From contig JAPOZE010000114.1 in assembly GCA_026706225.1 (NCBI GenBank), positions 1 to 7,822 on the forward strand: a stretch of DNA of 7,822 nucleotides. The letters are read 5' to 3'. The translations under genes were made by a program, and so were the position numbers. How positions within the stretch are numbered: the first letter of the stretch is position 1; each line of letters opens with the position of its first letter. Source of the DNA: Acidobacteriota bacterium (lineage in GTDB: Bacteria > Acidobacteriota > Terriglobia > Versatilivoradales > Versatilivoraceae). A model generated the notes under the pieces. That model made no database searches, was not told the DNA's origin, and worked only from the letters and a program-made list of their open reading frames with translations. Positions 1 through 6,331 of the stretch are shown one piece after another.

Positions 1-310
1 CGTGGCCGTAGACCGTCACGCTCCTGGCCTCGATGTCGGCATTGATCCTTCCGCTGGCGCCCACGGTCAAGCTACTTTCCGGGAGTCGGATGGTTCCCTC
101 CACTTCCCCGTCGACGACCACGTCCTCAAGTCCCCTCAGAGTGCCTTCAAATCTAAGAAATTCTCCGATTTTGGCTGTCCTGATCTGAGCGCGGCCAATC
201 GGCCTCGCAGGCTCCCCGCCAGACGGCGCCAATGCTGAAGGCTGCTTGGCCGCCTCCCGGGCATTCTGCTTCAGGAGCGCCTGCATGCGGCTTTCGTTAT
301 CTTTGCCCAT
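1..310 (-). CDS. bactofilin (polymer-forming cytoskeletal protein), 3' end cut by window edge
   Basis: Bactofilins polymerise without nucleotide into filaments through a right-handed beta-helix and act as scaffolds for cell shape, polarity or envelope synthesis. Translating the minus strand from the ATG at 310 gives 103 residues before the left edge. Residues 1-46 are a polar, probably disordered tail (MGKDNESRMQALL...). The bactofilin core begins near residue 47 (AKIGEFLRFEGTLRG) and shows alternating hydrophobic residues with the family pattern VVVDGEVEGTI (64-74), LTVGASGRINADI (81-93), then ARSVTVYGH at the edge. The frame is closed upstream by a TAA at 326-328. A second in-frame ATG lies at 322, but the purine-rich AAAGG abuts it directly, whereas it sits 12 nt before the ATG at 310, so 310 is preferred weakly. 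It lies 178 bp downstream of a second bactofilin gene on the same strand and may share its transcript. The family call is firm; cellular role and total length cannot be seen. Confidence 0.9.
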   Translation of the reverse strand, partial: MGKDNESRMQALLKQNAREAAKQPSALAPSGGEPARPIGRAQIRTAKIGEFLRFEGTLRGLEDVVVDGEVEGTIRLPESSLTVGASGRINADIEARSVTVYGH

Positions 311-333
311 GGAATGTTTCATCCTTTACGAGC

Positions 334-402
334 CCGCCGGGCTTCAGATCACTTCGGCAATCGCCCCCTGCAAGATCCGATAGAGGGACCCAAGCCCGGC
401 GG
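334..402. repeat. 11-bp perfect inverted repeat between the bactofilin genes
   Basis: CCGCCGGGCTT at 334-344 is exactly complementary to AAGCCCGGCGG at 392-402, with 47 nt between the arms. Each arm can also fold on itself (AGCCC-GCC-GGGCT; AGCC-CGGC-GGCT), so alternative pairings are possible. It lies in the 178-bp gap between the two minus-strand bactofilins, just before the start of the downstream one. No U-tract follows, so it is not a classical intrinsic terminator. It could be a leader structure, a processing site or a chance GC-rich match. Nothing else clear is seen in 311-488. Confidence 0.5.
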
Positions 403-488
403 CTCTGAAGCCCATTTAGACTTACCTGGGATATCGCCGAACAGTCCGGCCGACTGGGCGAATCGCGACACTACGGCGCCTGGCCGGT

Positions 489-956
489 TCAACTACGGCT
501 TTCCTGTCGAATGATCAGGGGTTTCTTTTGCCTGGTCGCCGGGAAGTTCATTTCTTGTCCGAGGGACTCGATATTTCCATGGAAGACCGCCCCCTCCTCA
601 ACCACAATTCGAGGAGTCCTTACCGTGCCTTTGACCGAGGCGGTCTTGAGGATCTCAATCCTCTCCGCGGGGAACATTTTCCCGGTAACTCGCCCGAATA
701 CCGTAATCTTCCTGGCCTTGATGTCGGCCTTGACGTTTCCATTGGGACCGATGGTCAGGTCGCTGTTCTGGCCTGCAAGGGTTCCGGTGAGCACCAGCGA
801 TTTGCCGATGGCCGTGGTTCCGCCGGAGTTTCCACGGGCCGATCTCGCGACGGCCGGCATCGCGGGAGACGATTGAACAGACGGCCTGGTCTTCAACGCT
901 TCGGGTGCCGACGACAAGGATTGGGATTCCATTCCAGAGTTATTCCCTTTCTGCAT
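489..956 (-). CDS. bactofilin (polymer-forming cytoskeletal protein), shortened beta-helix
   Basis: This is a complete 155-residue bactofilin-family protein, presumably a cytoplasmic or membrane-associated filament scaffold. Residues 1-47 are a Ser/Pro/Ala-rich tail. The beta-helix core runs from about 48 to 130: AIGKSLVLTGTLAG, DLTIGPNGNVKADIKARKITVFGRVTG, then the very typical AERIEILKTASVKGTVRTPRIVVEEGAVFHGNIE. A short basic tail with a hydrophobic patch (KKPLIIRQ) ends the protein. Compared with the neighbouring bactofilin, about 16 residues are missing between TLAG (59-62) and DLTIG (66-70), close to one beta-helix turn; the neighbour has an EDVVVDGEVEGTI-like turn there. The start is ATG at 954-956, with GAGG (961-964) four bases upstream. 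A candidate promoter lies about 50 bp upstream. It is followed on the same strand by a second bactofilin, suggesting a paired module. Which bactofilin subtype it is cannot be told. Confidence 0.92.
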   Translation of the reverse strand: MQKGNNSGMESQSLSSAPEALKTRPSVQSSPAMPAVARSARGNSGGTTAIGKSLVLTGTLAGQNSDLTIGPNGNVKADIKARKITVFGRVTGKMFPAERIEILKTASVKGTVRTPRIVVEEGAVFHGNIESLGQEMNFPATRQKKPLIIRQESRS

Positions 957-1005
957 AGCGCCTCATTGGTCAACAAGGATCGTCAGACTGCCTGCTAAAC
1001 GCCCG

Positions 1006-1034
1006 ATTTTAACTGAACTCACCCACGATCGCCA
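1006..1034 (-). promoter_or_regulatory. candidate sigma70-type promoter of the bactofilin pair
   Basis: On the minus strand, TAAAAT (1011 to 1006) matches the -10 consensus at five of six bases. Seventeen bases upstream is TGGCGA (1034 to 1029), a weak -35 with three matches. The predicted start near 999 gives a leader of about 43 nt to the ATG at 956. It lies in the 127-bp gap downstream of the symporter stop. No convincing intrinsic terminator is seen in that gap. Support is motif matching by eye only. Confidence 0.3.
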
Positions 1035-1083
1035 CGTTTTTCCGGGTTCATGTCAGGAATGGCGGCGACTACGGCGACCCCTT

Positions 1084-2352
1084 TCAGGACGCAGGCGCAA
1101 CCGCTTCATCCACTCCGGTCTCGCCTTCGGAGCGTGCGATGATGGCGGCGCCGCAAGAATCGCTGAAGACGTTGACCACGGTGCGGTACATGTCCAGGGG
1201 ACGGTCCACCGCCAGCATGGCTCCCACGATCATGTCCACCTGCGGTCCCCTCAGGTTGACGGCGTCCAGCACGATGAAGATCACCACCAGCCCGGCGGAG
1301 GGCACGGCCGCCGCTCCAATCGAGGCCAAAAGCGCCGTGAACACCACCAACAACTGCTGTTCCAGGCCCAGTGAGACCCCCAACGCCTGGGCGATAAAGA
1401 GTACACCCGCGCACTCGTAGAGAGCCGTACCGTCCATGTTGACGGTGGCCCCCATCGGCAGCACGAAGGAACTGACACGGTTGGATACGCCGACCTTGTT
1501 TTCCACGGCATTGATGGTGACGGGCAAGGTGGCGCCCGACGAACTGGTGGAAAAAGCCATCACGATCGGCTCGACCATGTTTCTGAAGTGCACGATCGGA
1601 TTGATCCCGCCCAGAAACCGCAGGAAGAGCGGCAAGGAAAGGAACAGGTGTATGGTCAGGCCGCAAACCAGCATCAGGGCATACAGCCCCAGCGCCTTGA
1701 AGGCGCCCAGGCCCGTGGTGCCGACCAGGCGGACGATCAGACCGAACACTCCCAACGGAGCCACGATGCGAATGATTCCGCCGGTGAGGCGCATCATGGC
1801 TTCGAAGCCGGCCTCGAAGAAATTCAGCAGGGGCTCACGGTAACGATCCCGAAGGCTGCTGATGCTGAGTCCCACCACGATCGAGAAGAAGATGATGGAG
1901 AGCATGTTGGGCTGTGCCGCCGCCGAAACGATGTTCTCGGGCACCATGTCCAGGATCAGGTCCACGGGAGACTGGATGACGGTGAGATCGGGCATCTCCT
2001 TTGTCTCGGCGCCCCCCAGGTCCGCCCCGACCCCGGGGCGGATGGTGTTCACCATCACCAGGCCCACCAGGCAGGCCGCCAGGCTGGTCATCACGTAGTA
2101 ACCCAGGGTTTTCCCGAACAGGCGCTTCAGGCCGGCACCCGCCCCGACCGAGGCCACGCCCGTAATGATCGAGGTCAGCACCAGGGGCACGATGATCATC
2201 TTCAGCAGGCGGATGAAGAGGTCGCCCAGCCAGCCCACCTTGTCGGCCAGGGCTTCGCCGCCGATCAGGCCGGCAACGATGCCCAGCAGCATCGCTATCG
2301 CGATCCGCCAGTGCAGTTTCTTGTGCCAGGGTTGGCCGGATGCGTTGTCCAT
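1084..2352 (-). CDS. dicarboxylate/amino acid:cation symporter (DAACS family, GltP/DctA-like)
   Basis: This inner-membrane secondary transporter is predicted to import dicarboxylates or acidic amino acids with Na+ or H+, using the trimeric elevator mechanism of the GltPh/EAAT fold. At 422 residues it has normal family length. TM1 begins near WRIAIAMLLGIVAGLIGG (15-32). The hairpin-1 serine motif is STSSSGATLP (268-277), the cation-site NMDGT of TM7 is at 305-309, and hairpin 2 is AAAVPSAGLVV (347-357). TM8 carries DRPLDMYRTVVNVFSD (383-398), in which D387, R390, T391, N394 and D398 match the GltPh positions that bind substrate and cation. The conserved arginine argues for an acidic substrate (glutamate, aspartate, fumarate or succinate type) rather than a neutral amino acid. 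The start is ATG at 2350-2352; the next methionine (M21) is inside TM1. No Shine-Dalgarno is visible. It lies downstream of the TonB-receptor gene on the same strand, 226 bp away. Exact substrate and coupling ion cannot be read from sequence. Confidence 0.94.
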   Translation of the reverse strand: MDNASGQPWHKKLHWRIAIAMLLGIVAGLIGGEALADKVGWLGDLFIRLLKMIIVPLVLTSIITGVASVGAGAGLKRLFGKTLGYYVMTSLAACLVGLVMVNTIRPGVGADLGGAETKEMPDLTVIQSPVDLILDMVPENIVSAAAQPNMLSIIFFSIVVGLSISSLRDRYREPLLNFFEAGFEAMMRLTGGIIRIVAPLGVFGLIVRLVGTTGLGAFKALGLYALMLVCGLTIHLFLSLPLFLRFLGGINPIVHFRNMVEPIVMAFSTSSSGATLPVTINAVENKVGVSNRVSSFVLPMGATVNMDGTALYECAGVLFIAQALGVSLGLEQQLLVVFTALLASIGAAAVPSAGLVVIFIVLDAVNLRGPQVDMIVGAMLAVDRPLDMYRTVVNVFSDSCGAAIIARSEGETGVDEAVAPAS

Positions 2353-2362
2353 AACGGCCGGT

Positions 2363-2391
2363 ATTCTATGCGAGTTGTCTTAGGAAAACAA
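2363..2391 (-). promoter_or_regulatory. candidate promoter placing symporter mRNA start next to its ATG
   Basis: On the minus strand, TAGAAT (2368 to 2363) matches the -10 consensus at five of six bases. TTGTTT (2391 to 2386) lies 17 bases upstream as a weak -35. Transcription from it would begin near 2355-2357, leaving only about 3-5 nt before the ATG at 2352. The lack of a Shine-Dalgarno before this ATG fits a near-leaderless transcript. Inference from motifs only. Confidence 0.35.
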
Positions 2392-2447
2392 TCGGACTGG
2401 AAGGACCTCACGATTGTTGGCTTGTCCTTGGAGCAACAGCCCGTTTC

Positions 2448-2471
2448 GCGGCGGTGCTACTCGGTCGCCGC
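2448..2471. repeat. GC-rich inverted repeat
   Basis: GCGGCG at 2448-2453 pairs with CGCCGC at 2466-2471 around a 12-nt loop, next to a GGCGCGCC palindrome at 2473-2480. It lies in the 226-bp gap between the receptor stop and the symporter start. It may be part of one structured unit with the stronger hairpin at 2496-2532. Confidence 0.4.
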
Positions 2472-2495
2472 CGGCGCGCCGCGGGCACGGGGAAA

Positions 2496-2532
2496 CAGGC
2501 GACCCCGGGCGAACGCCCGGTGTTCCCGCCTG
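2496..2532. repeat. strong two-tier hairpin downstream of the receptor gene
   Basis: CAGGCG (2496-2501) pairs with CGCCTG (2527-2532). Inside, CCGGGCG (2505-2511) pairs with CGCCCGG (2514-2520) around AA. The two stems are separated by an asymmetric internal loop of 3 and 6 nt. In the receptor transcript the hairpin lies 47-83 nt after the stop codon. It has no U-tract, so it is more like a REP-type element or 3'-end stabiliser than a classical intrinsic terminator. In style (GGGCG/CGCCC) it resembles the palindrome at 7806-7822. Confidence 0.55.
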
Positions 2533-2578
2533 GCCGCCGATGGCGCGACCGTCCATCACCAACCGTGAGAAACGCCGA

Positions 2579-5500
2579 CTAGAACTCCACCTTCAACCCC
2601 ACCTGGAGGGTGCGGGCGGAGAAGGCCGAGCTGACCAGGCCAAAGTCGGTGGTGCTGGGATTGTGCATGTTGACCACCCCCAGGTCAGCGATCCCCGAGG
2701 TGCTGGTCACGTTGAAGTTGGTGTGATTGAGTAGGTTGAAGGCGTCCACCCGAAGCTGCAACCGCGACTCTTCGGTGAAGGGCAGCGCGATGCTCTTGCG
2801 CAGGCCCACGTCCAGCGTGGTGAACCAGGGGCCACTGACGGGGGACATGCCCAGAGTGCCCGCCTGCAGGATGGCCGGATTCTTGAAGACGAGGGGATTT
2901 CCGAACCCGCCATCGTCAATGAGGCTCGAGTCGAATAGGGTCACCCGGCCGTCCGGGTGGCGGTGGGCCCCCGTCTTGGTCTGGAGAGCCTTGATATCGA
3001 TCCCCTCCAGGTGCACGGTATTGGTCAGCGCACGGGAACCGCCGCGATTGATGGTCCCTCTTTGGGAGATGATGTTGATCACCTCTCCCGACCGCATCCT
3101 GAAGAATCCACTGAGGTCCCAGCCCCCGGCGATGGTGTCCAGGATGCCGCCGCTGTTCATCCACCGGCGTCCGGCGCCGAAGGGAATCTCCCACACCCAG
3201 TTGCCGTTGAAGGTGTGGGTGATGTCGAAACCGGGGCGCAGGATCTCCAGCTCCGGCTGGGCGTTGTCGAAGAGCCCCCGGAAATTGGACTGGCTGCCGG
3301 AGAAATTGGTCAGCACCTTCCCCCAGGTGTAGTTGAACTGGCCCGTCAGTCCCGAGCGCAAGCGCCGCCTGATCTCGAACTGGAGGGCATGGTACTTGGC
3401 GAAGGCGTTGTTGCCCACCACGTCGGCCACGAAGGCATTGGGATTGCGCAGGAAATAGCTGGCGGGAAGAGTGGCCCCGAAGCGTTCGCCTCCCTCGCCG
3501 TTGAAGAAGAAAATACGGTTGGGGGCCAGAAAGTCCCCGATGTACTGGCCGATCTCCCCGTTGCGGATCCAGCGCTGGACGCCCCCCGATTGCAGGAAGC
3601 CGGCAAAACCCAATTGCGGAAAGATCTGCAGCGGTTCGCCGACCCGGGGGTCCCCGTTGGCGGCCAGGTTGCGTTGCGCCCTGCGGAAATCCTCGATGAA
3701 GTCCGGGGGCAGCATCACCTGGTTGAGATCGATGGCGCGGGTCAGCTTGACGCCGTGGTTGCCCACGTAGCGCAGCTCGACGGCCGTGTCCTCCATGAGC
3801 CTGTGCTGCACCCCGATGTTCCACTGCTGCACGTAGGGGGTGCGCATGCCGGGATCGATGGTGAAGATGGCCGCCGTGGAATCGGCCAGAATTCCATCCC
3901 GGGCGGTGCGGGGAATCCGGAACTCGGGAACCGGAATGGGCACCAGCCCGCCCCCGCTGACCGTGCCGCTGAGTCCCGACAGGGATATCGACTGGCTCAG
4001 ACCGTCGTTGCCGCGCAGAGCATTGAGCACCGTGGTAATGCCGTTGTCGACCACATAGTTGATGCCGTAGCCGGCCCGAATGACGGTCCGGTGCCCGGGC
4101 CCGGGCTGAAAGGCGATGCCGATGTTGGGAGCGAAGTTGTTGCCGTCGCCGGTGTAAAAGGGCCTTCCGTTGGTGGCGCCGGCCAGATCGATGACGGCGT
4201 CAGGATCCAGCACCGCTTGCCAACCGCCCACCGGCAGGAGTGCCAGCCCCTTGACCTCGTCGGGCACCGAGTGATACTCCCAGCGGAAGCCCAGGTTCAG
4301 GCTCAGGCAGCGGGTGATCCGCCAGGTGTCTCCCACGTAGAAATTGACGAAGTTCTGCTTGATCAGGTTGGTGTTGGAGGCCCCGTCGACGTAGCCCGAA
4401 TGGGGCGAGGACGCGTTGAAGGTCTGATCGGCGCTGTCGATGAATCCTCCCAGGGTTCCCAGCAGTCCGGAGGCAAGGCTCAACTCGCTGGAAGCGATCC
4501 CTCCGGGAAAAATATCGGGCACCAGGGGATCGGGGTTTCCGGGTCCGAACCCCAGGTTGTAGGTAGGCACGGTTCCGCCGTCATTGAACTGATCCACCTG
4601 GGTCAGGCGCACGCTGCCCCCCACCTTGACGGTATGGTTGCCCTTGACCCAGGAAATGTGGTCCATGATGTCCACGTTGCGGGTGTCGCGGCCTTGAGCC
4701 AGGAAACTCCGGACGGGGTTGCTGAAACCGCCTGCCAAAGAAAGCCGGTAGCCCAGGGGAAAAGTCTCATTGGTGAAGAAGCGAGGATTCGAGCTCTGGT
4801 AGCCCACTCTGGCCTCGTTGGTGACGTTGGGCTTCAACAGGCTGGTCAGGGCAAAGGAACCCAGCCTGCGCTTGGAGCTCTGCCCGGCGCCGGGCAGACC
4901 CGGGAAGACGGAGCCGATGCCGTTGAACACCGAGTTGGGAGTATCCAGCCGAAACTGGTGGAAGGTCCCGGTGAAGGAGTGGCTGGGGGTGATCTCGTAG
5001 TCTCCCCGAAGCACAAACCAGTCGGCATCGCTCTTGTCGATGCTGTTGAAGCGAAAGCCGGAATTGTTTCTTCCGTCGCCCACGCTGCTGTCGTTGGGCA
5101 GCGGCGTGCTATCCACCAGTGCGGCGATGGCAGGGTCGGGGCTGAATCCGGACAGCTCGAAGAGGTTCACCGTGGCAATCTGGCCGTTGTCCTGCCTGAC
5201 GTAGCTGAAATTGCCGGCCCGGGCCGATTCCGTCAGCACGGTGCGGACCACCGATGCCGTGCCGGGGCTGCGCTCCTCCTCGTAGTTGACGAAGAAGAAC
5301 AGCTTGTCCTTCAGGATGGGACTGCCCACGTTGAAGCCGAACTGGTGGATGAAGACCCGCTCCTTGTCGATACCGGAGGCGTTGTTGAAGTAGTCGTTGG
5401 CGTTGAGGGCATCGTTGCGGTGGTAGTAGAAGACCTCGCCGTGATAGGCGTTGCCCCCGGACCGGGTCACGAACTGGGTCTGGGAGCTGCCCAGGCCGGC

Positions 5501-6211
5501 GTCCACGTCGGCGTTGGCGGTGGTGATGCTCACCTCCTCGATGAAGCTCTCCTGCACCGGAATGACTCCGAAGAGGGCATCGGTTCGAATGAAGGTGTCC
5601 TGGTTGTTGATCCCGTCCAGGGTGAAGTTGTTGAAGGTGCCTCTCCCCCCGTTGATGGCGGCCGAGCGCGTCCCGCCGGGGCTGGTGACACCGGCCTGGG
5701 TGAGCGCCAACTGGGTCACGCTACGCCCGTTCAAGGGAAGATCCTTGACCTGCTCCCGGTTGAGGTTGGTATTGATTTCGGCGTTGACCTCGTTCATCAC
5801 CGATTGAGTCTCAGCCGCCGTCACCACCACCGTCTGGGTTACCACGCCCACCTCCACCACGATGTCGACGTTGGCGGGGGCGCCCAGCGCAACCTGAACG
5901 TCTTCAATCAGGGCCGTCTTGAAGCCGTCCGCCGTGACTTCGACGCTGTAGGTTCCCTGGGAGACGTTGGGAAACACGTAGAGACCGGAGTTGTTGGTGG
6001 CGGTCTCCCGTGCCACGTTGGTGGCGGCGTTGGTCAAGGTCACCGTCACACCCGGCACAGCGGCGCCGGTCTGATCCAGCACCCTCCCGTCCACGCGGGA
6101 CGTCAACAACTGACCGCTGGCCGGAATGGCCGCCGCAAGCAGCACCGCTGCAAGGGCAACCAAACTCCCACCACGCGAAAAACCTGGAATTGCAAACGGT
6201 TTAGCGAACAC
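2579..6211 (-). CDS. Oar-like TonB-dependent outer-membrane receptor with carboxypeptidase-regulatory-like domain
   Basis: This is an outer-membrane active transporter, powered by TonB-ExbBD, for an unidentified large or scarce nutrient. The start chosen is GTG at 6209-6211: AGGAGG lies 6 nt upstream, and the product opens with MFAKPFAIPGFSRGG, then LVALAAVLLAAAIPASG, a clean Sec signal peptide with likely cleavage after G33. The frame stays open 32 codons further up to a TTG at 6307, but that would bury the signal. The mature 1,210-residue protein has a carboxypeptidase-regulatory-like beta-sandwich (about 37-125: VDGRVLDQTGAAVPGVTVTL, GLYVFPNVSQGTYSVEV). A plug follows (about 135-255: LPLNGRSVTQLALTQAGV, TLDGINNQD, TRSGGNAYHGEVF), and then an approximately 950-residue barrel starting FYYHRNDALNANDYF and including KDKLFFFVNYEEER (301-314). 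Near the end is FNLLNHTNF (about 1158), and the protein ends LQVGLKVEF with the terminal Phe typical of BAM substrates. I cannot identify a TonB box with confidence. The architecture is typical of Acidobacteriota; the substrate is unknown. Confidence 0.93.
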   Translation of the reverse strand: MFAKPFAIPGFSRGGSLVALAAVLLAAAIPASGQLLTSRVDGRVLDQTGAAVPGVTVTLTNAATNVARETATNNSGLYVFPNVSQGTYSVEVTADGFKTALIEDVQVALGAPANVDIVVEVGVVTQTVVVTAAETQSVMNEVNAEINTNLNREQVKDLPLNGRSVTQLALTQAGVTSPGGTRSAAINGGRGTFNNFTLDGINNQDTFIRTDALFGVIPVQESFIEEVSITTANADVDAGLGSSQTQFVTRSGGNAYHGEVFYYHRNDALNANDYFNNASGIDKERVFIHQFGFNVGSPILKDKLFFFVNYEEERSPGTASVVRTVLTESARAGNFSYVRQDNGQIATVNLFELSGFSPDPAIAALVDSTPLPNDSSVGDGRNNSGFRFNSIDKSDADWFVLRGDYEITPSHSFTGTFHQFRLDTPNSVFNGIGSVFPGLPGAGQSSKRRLGSFALTSLLKPNVTNEARVGYQSSNPRFFTNETFPLGYRLSLAGGFSNPVRSFLAQGRDTRNVDIMDHISWVKGNHTVKVGGSVRLTQVDQFNDGGTVPTYNLGFGPGNPDPLVPDIFPGGIASSELSLASGLLGTLGGFIDSADQTFNASSPHSGYVDGASNTNLIKQNFVNFYVGDTWRITRCLSLNLGFRWEYHSVPDEVKGLALLPVGGWQAVLDPDAVIDLAGATNGRPFYTGDGNNFAPNIGIAFQPGPGHRTVIRAGYGINYVVDNGITTVLNALRGNDGLSQSISLSGLSGTVSGGGLVPIPVPEFRIPRTARDGILADSTAAIFTIDPGMRTPYVQQWNIGVQHRLMEDTAVELRYVGNHGVKLTRAIDLNQVMLPPDFIEDFRRAQRNLAANGDPRVGEPLQIFPQLGFAGFLQSGGVQRWIRNGEIGQYIGDFLAPNRIFFFNGEGGERFGATLPASYFLRNPNAFVADVVGNNAFAKYHALQFEIRRRLRSGLTGQFNYTWGKVLTNFSGSQSNFRGLFDNAQPELEILRPGFDITHTFNGNWVWEIPFGAGRRWMNSGGILDTIAGGWDLSGFFRMRSGEVINIISQRGTINRGGSRALTNTVHLEGIDIKALQTKTGAHRHPDGRVTLFDSSLIDDGGFGNPLVFKNPAILQAGTLGMSPVSGPWFTTLDVGLRKSIALPFTEESRLQLRVDAFNLLNHTNFNVTSTSGIADLGVVNMHNPSTTDFGLVSSAFSARTLQVGLKVEF

Positions 6212-6217
6212 GATTCG

Positions 6218-6223
6218 CCTCCT
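6218..6223 (-). promoter_or_regulatory. Shine-Dalgarno of the receptor gene (decides the start)
   Basis: AGGAGG reads on the minus strand at 6223 to 6218, six bases before GTG (6211-6209). It is a full anti-SD match at ideal spacing. This sets the receptor start and removes 32 spurious N-terminal residues. Confidence 0.85.
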
Positions 6224-6239
6224 GGGGCCACCCCGCCCC
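6224..6239 (-). promoter_or_regulatory. hairpin abutting the receptor ribosome-binding site
   Basis: In the receptor mRNA, GGGGC (6239 to 6235) pairs with GCCCC (6228 to 6224) around a 6-nt loop, ending directly at the AGGAGG. Flanking UUCG and CGAA (the latter inside the SD-to-start spacer) could extend the stem and hide the SD. This may tune translation or protect the mRNA; base pairing is seen, function is inferred. Confidence 0.4.
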
Positions 6240-6300
6240 GAACTTGTCGCTGAAGAATCCTCAAGGCGGCAATTACCACCCTTGGCAGGGGGCAATCGGA

Positions 6301-6316
6301 GGGACAAGTAAGTCCC
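6301..6316 (-). promoter_or_regulatory. 5-bp hairpin in the receptor leader
   Basis: GGGAC (6301-6305) and GTCCC (6312-6316) pair perfectly around a 6-nt loop, about 20-35 nt after the predicted receptor transcription start. Together with the hairpin at 6224-6239 it makes the roughly 120-nt leader appear structured. It matches no riboswitch class I can recognise. Confidence 0.3.
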
Positions 6317-6331
6317 ATCGCCAAGCGCCCA

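Noticed and set aside
442..456. CAGTC-CGGCC-GACTG palindrome after the complete bactofilin gene
   Set aside because: Only five base pairs and no U-tract; too weak to call a terminator.
528..998. 156-codon plus-strand open frame over the complete bactofilin gene
   Set aside because: It is antisense to a gene with a clear bactofilin core and has no SD or domain of its own.
2496..2532. Intrinsic terminator for the receptor gene
   Set aside because: The stem is strong but no U-tract follows it in the receptor transcript, so it is listed as a repeat/hairpin instead.
2957..6253. 1,098-codon open frame on the plus strand, antisense to the receptor gene
   Set aside because: It is in exact codon register with the receptor and is explained by missing TTA, CTA and TCA codons. 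Its product is low-complexity (Val, Gly, Glu, His rich) with no recognisable domain, while the receptor strand has clear domains, an SD and a signal peptide.
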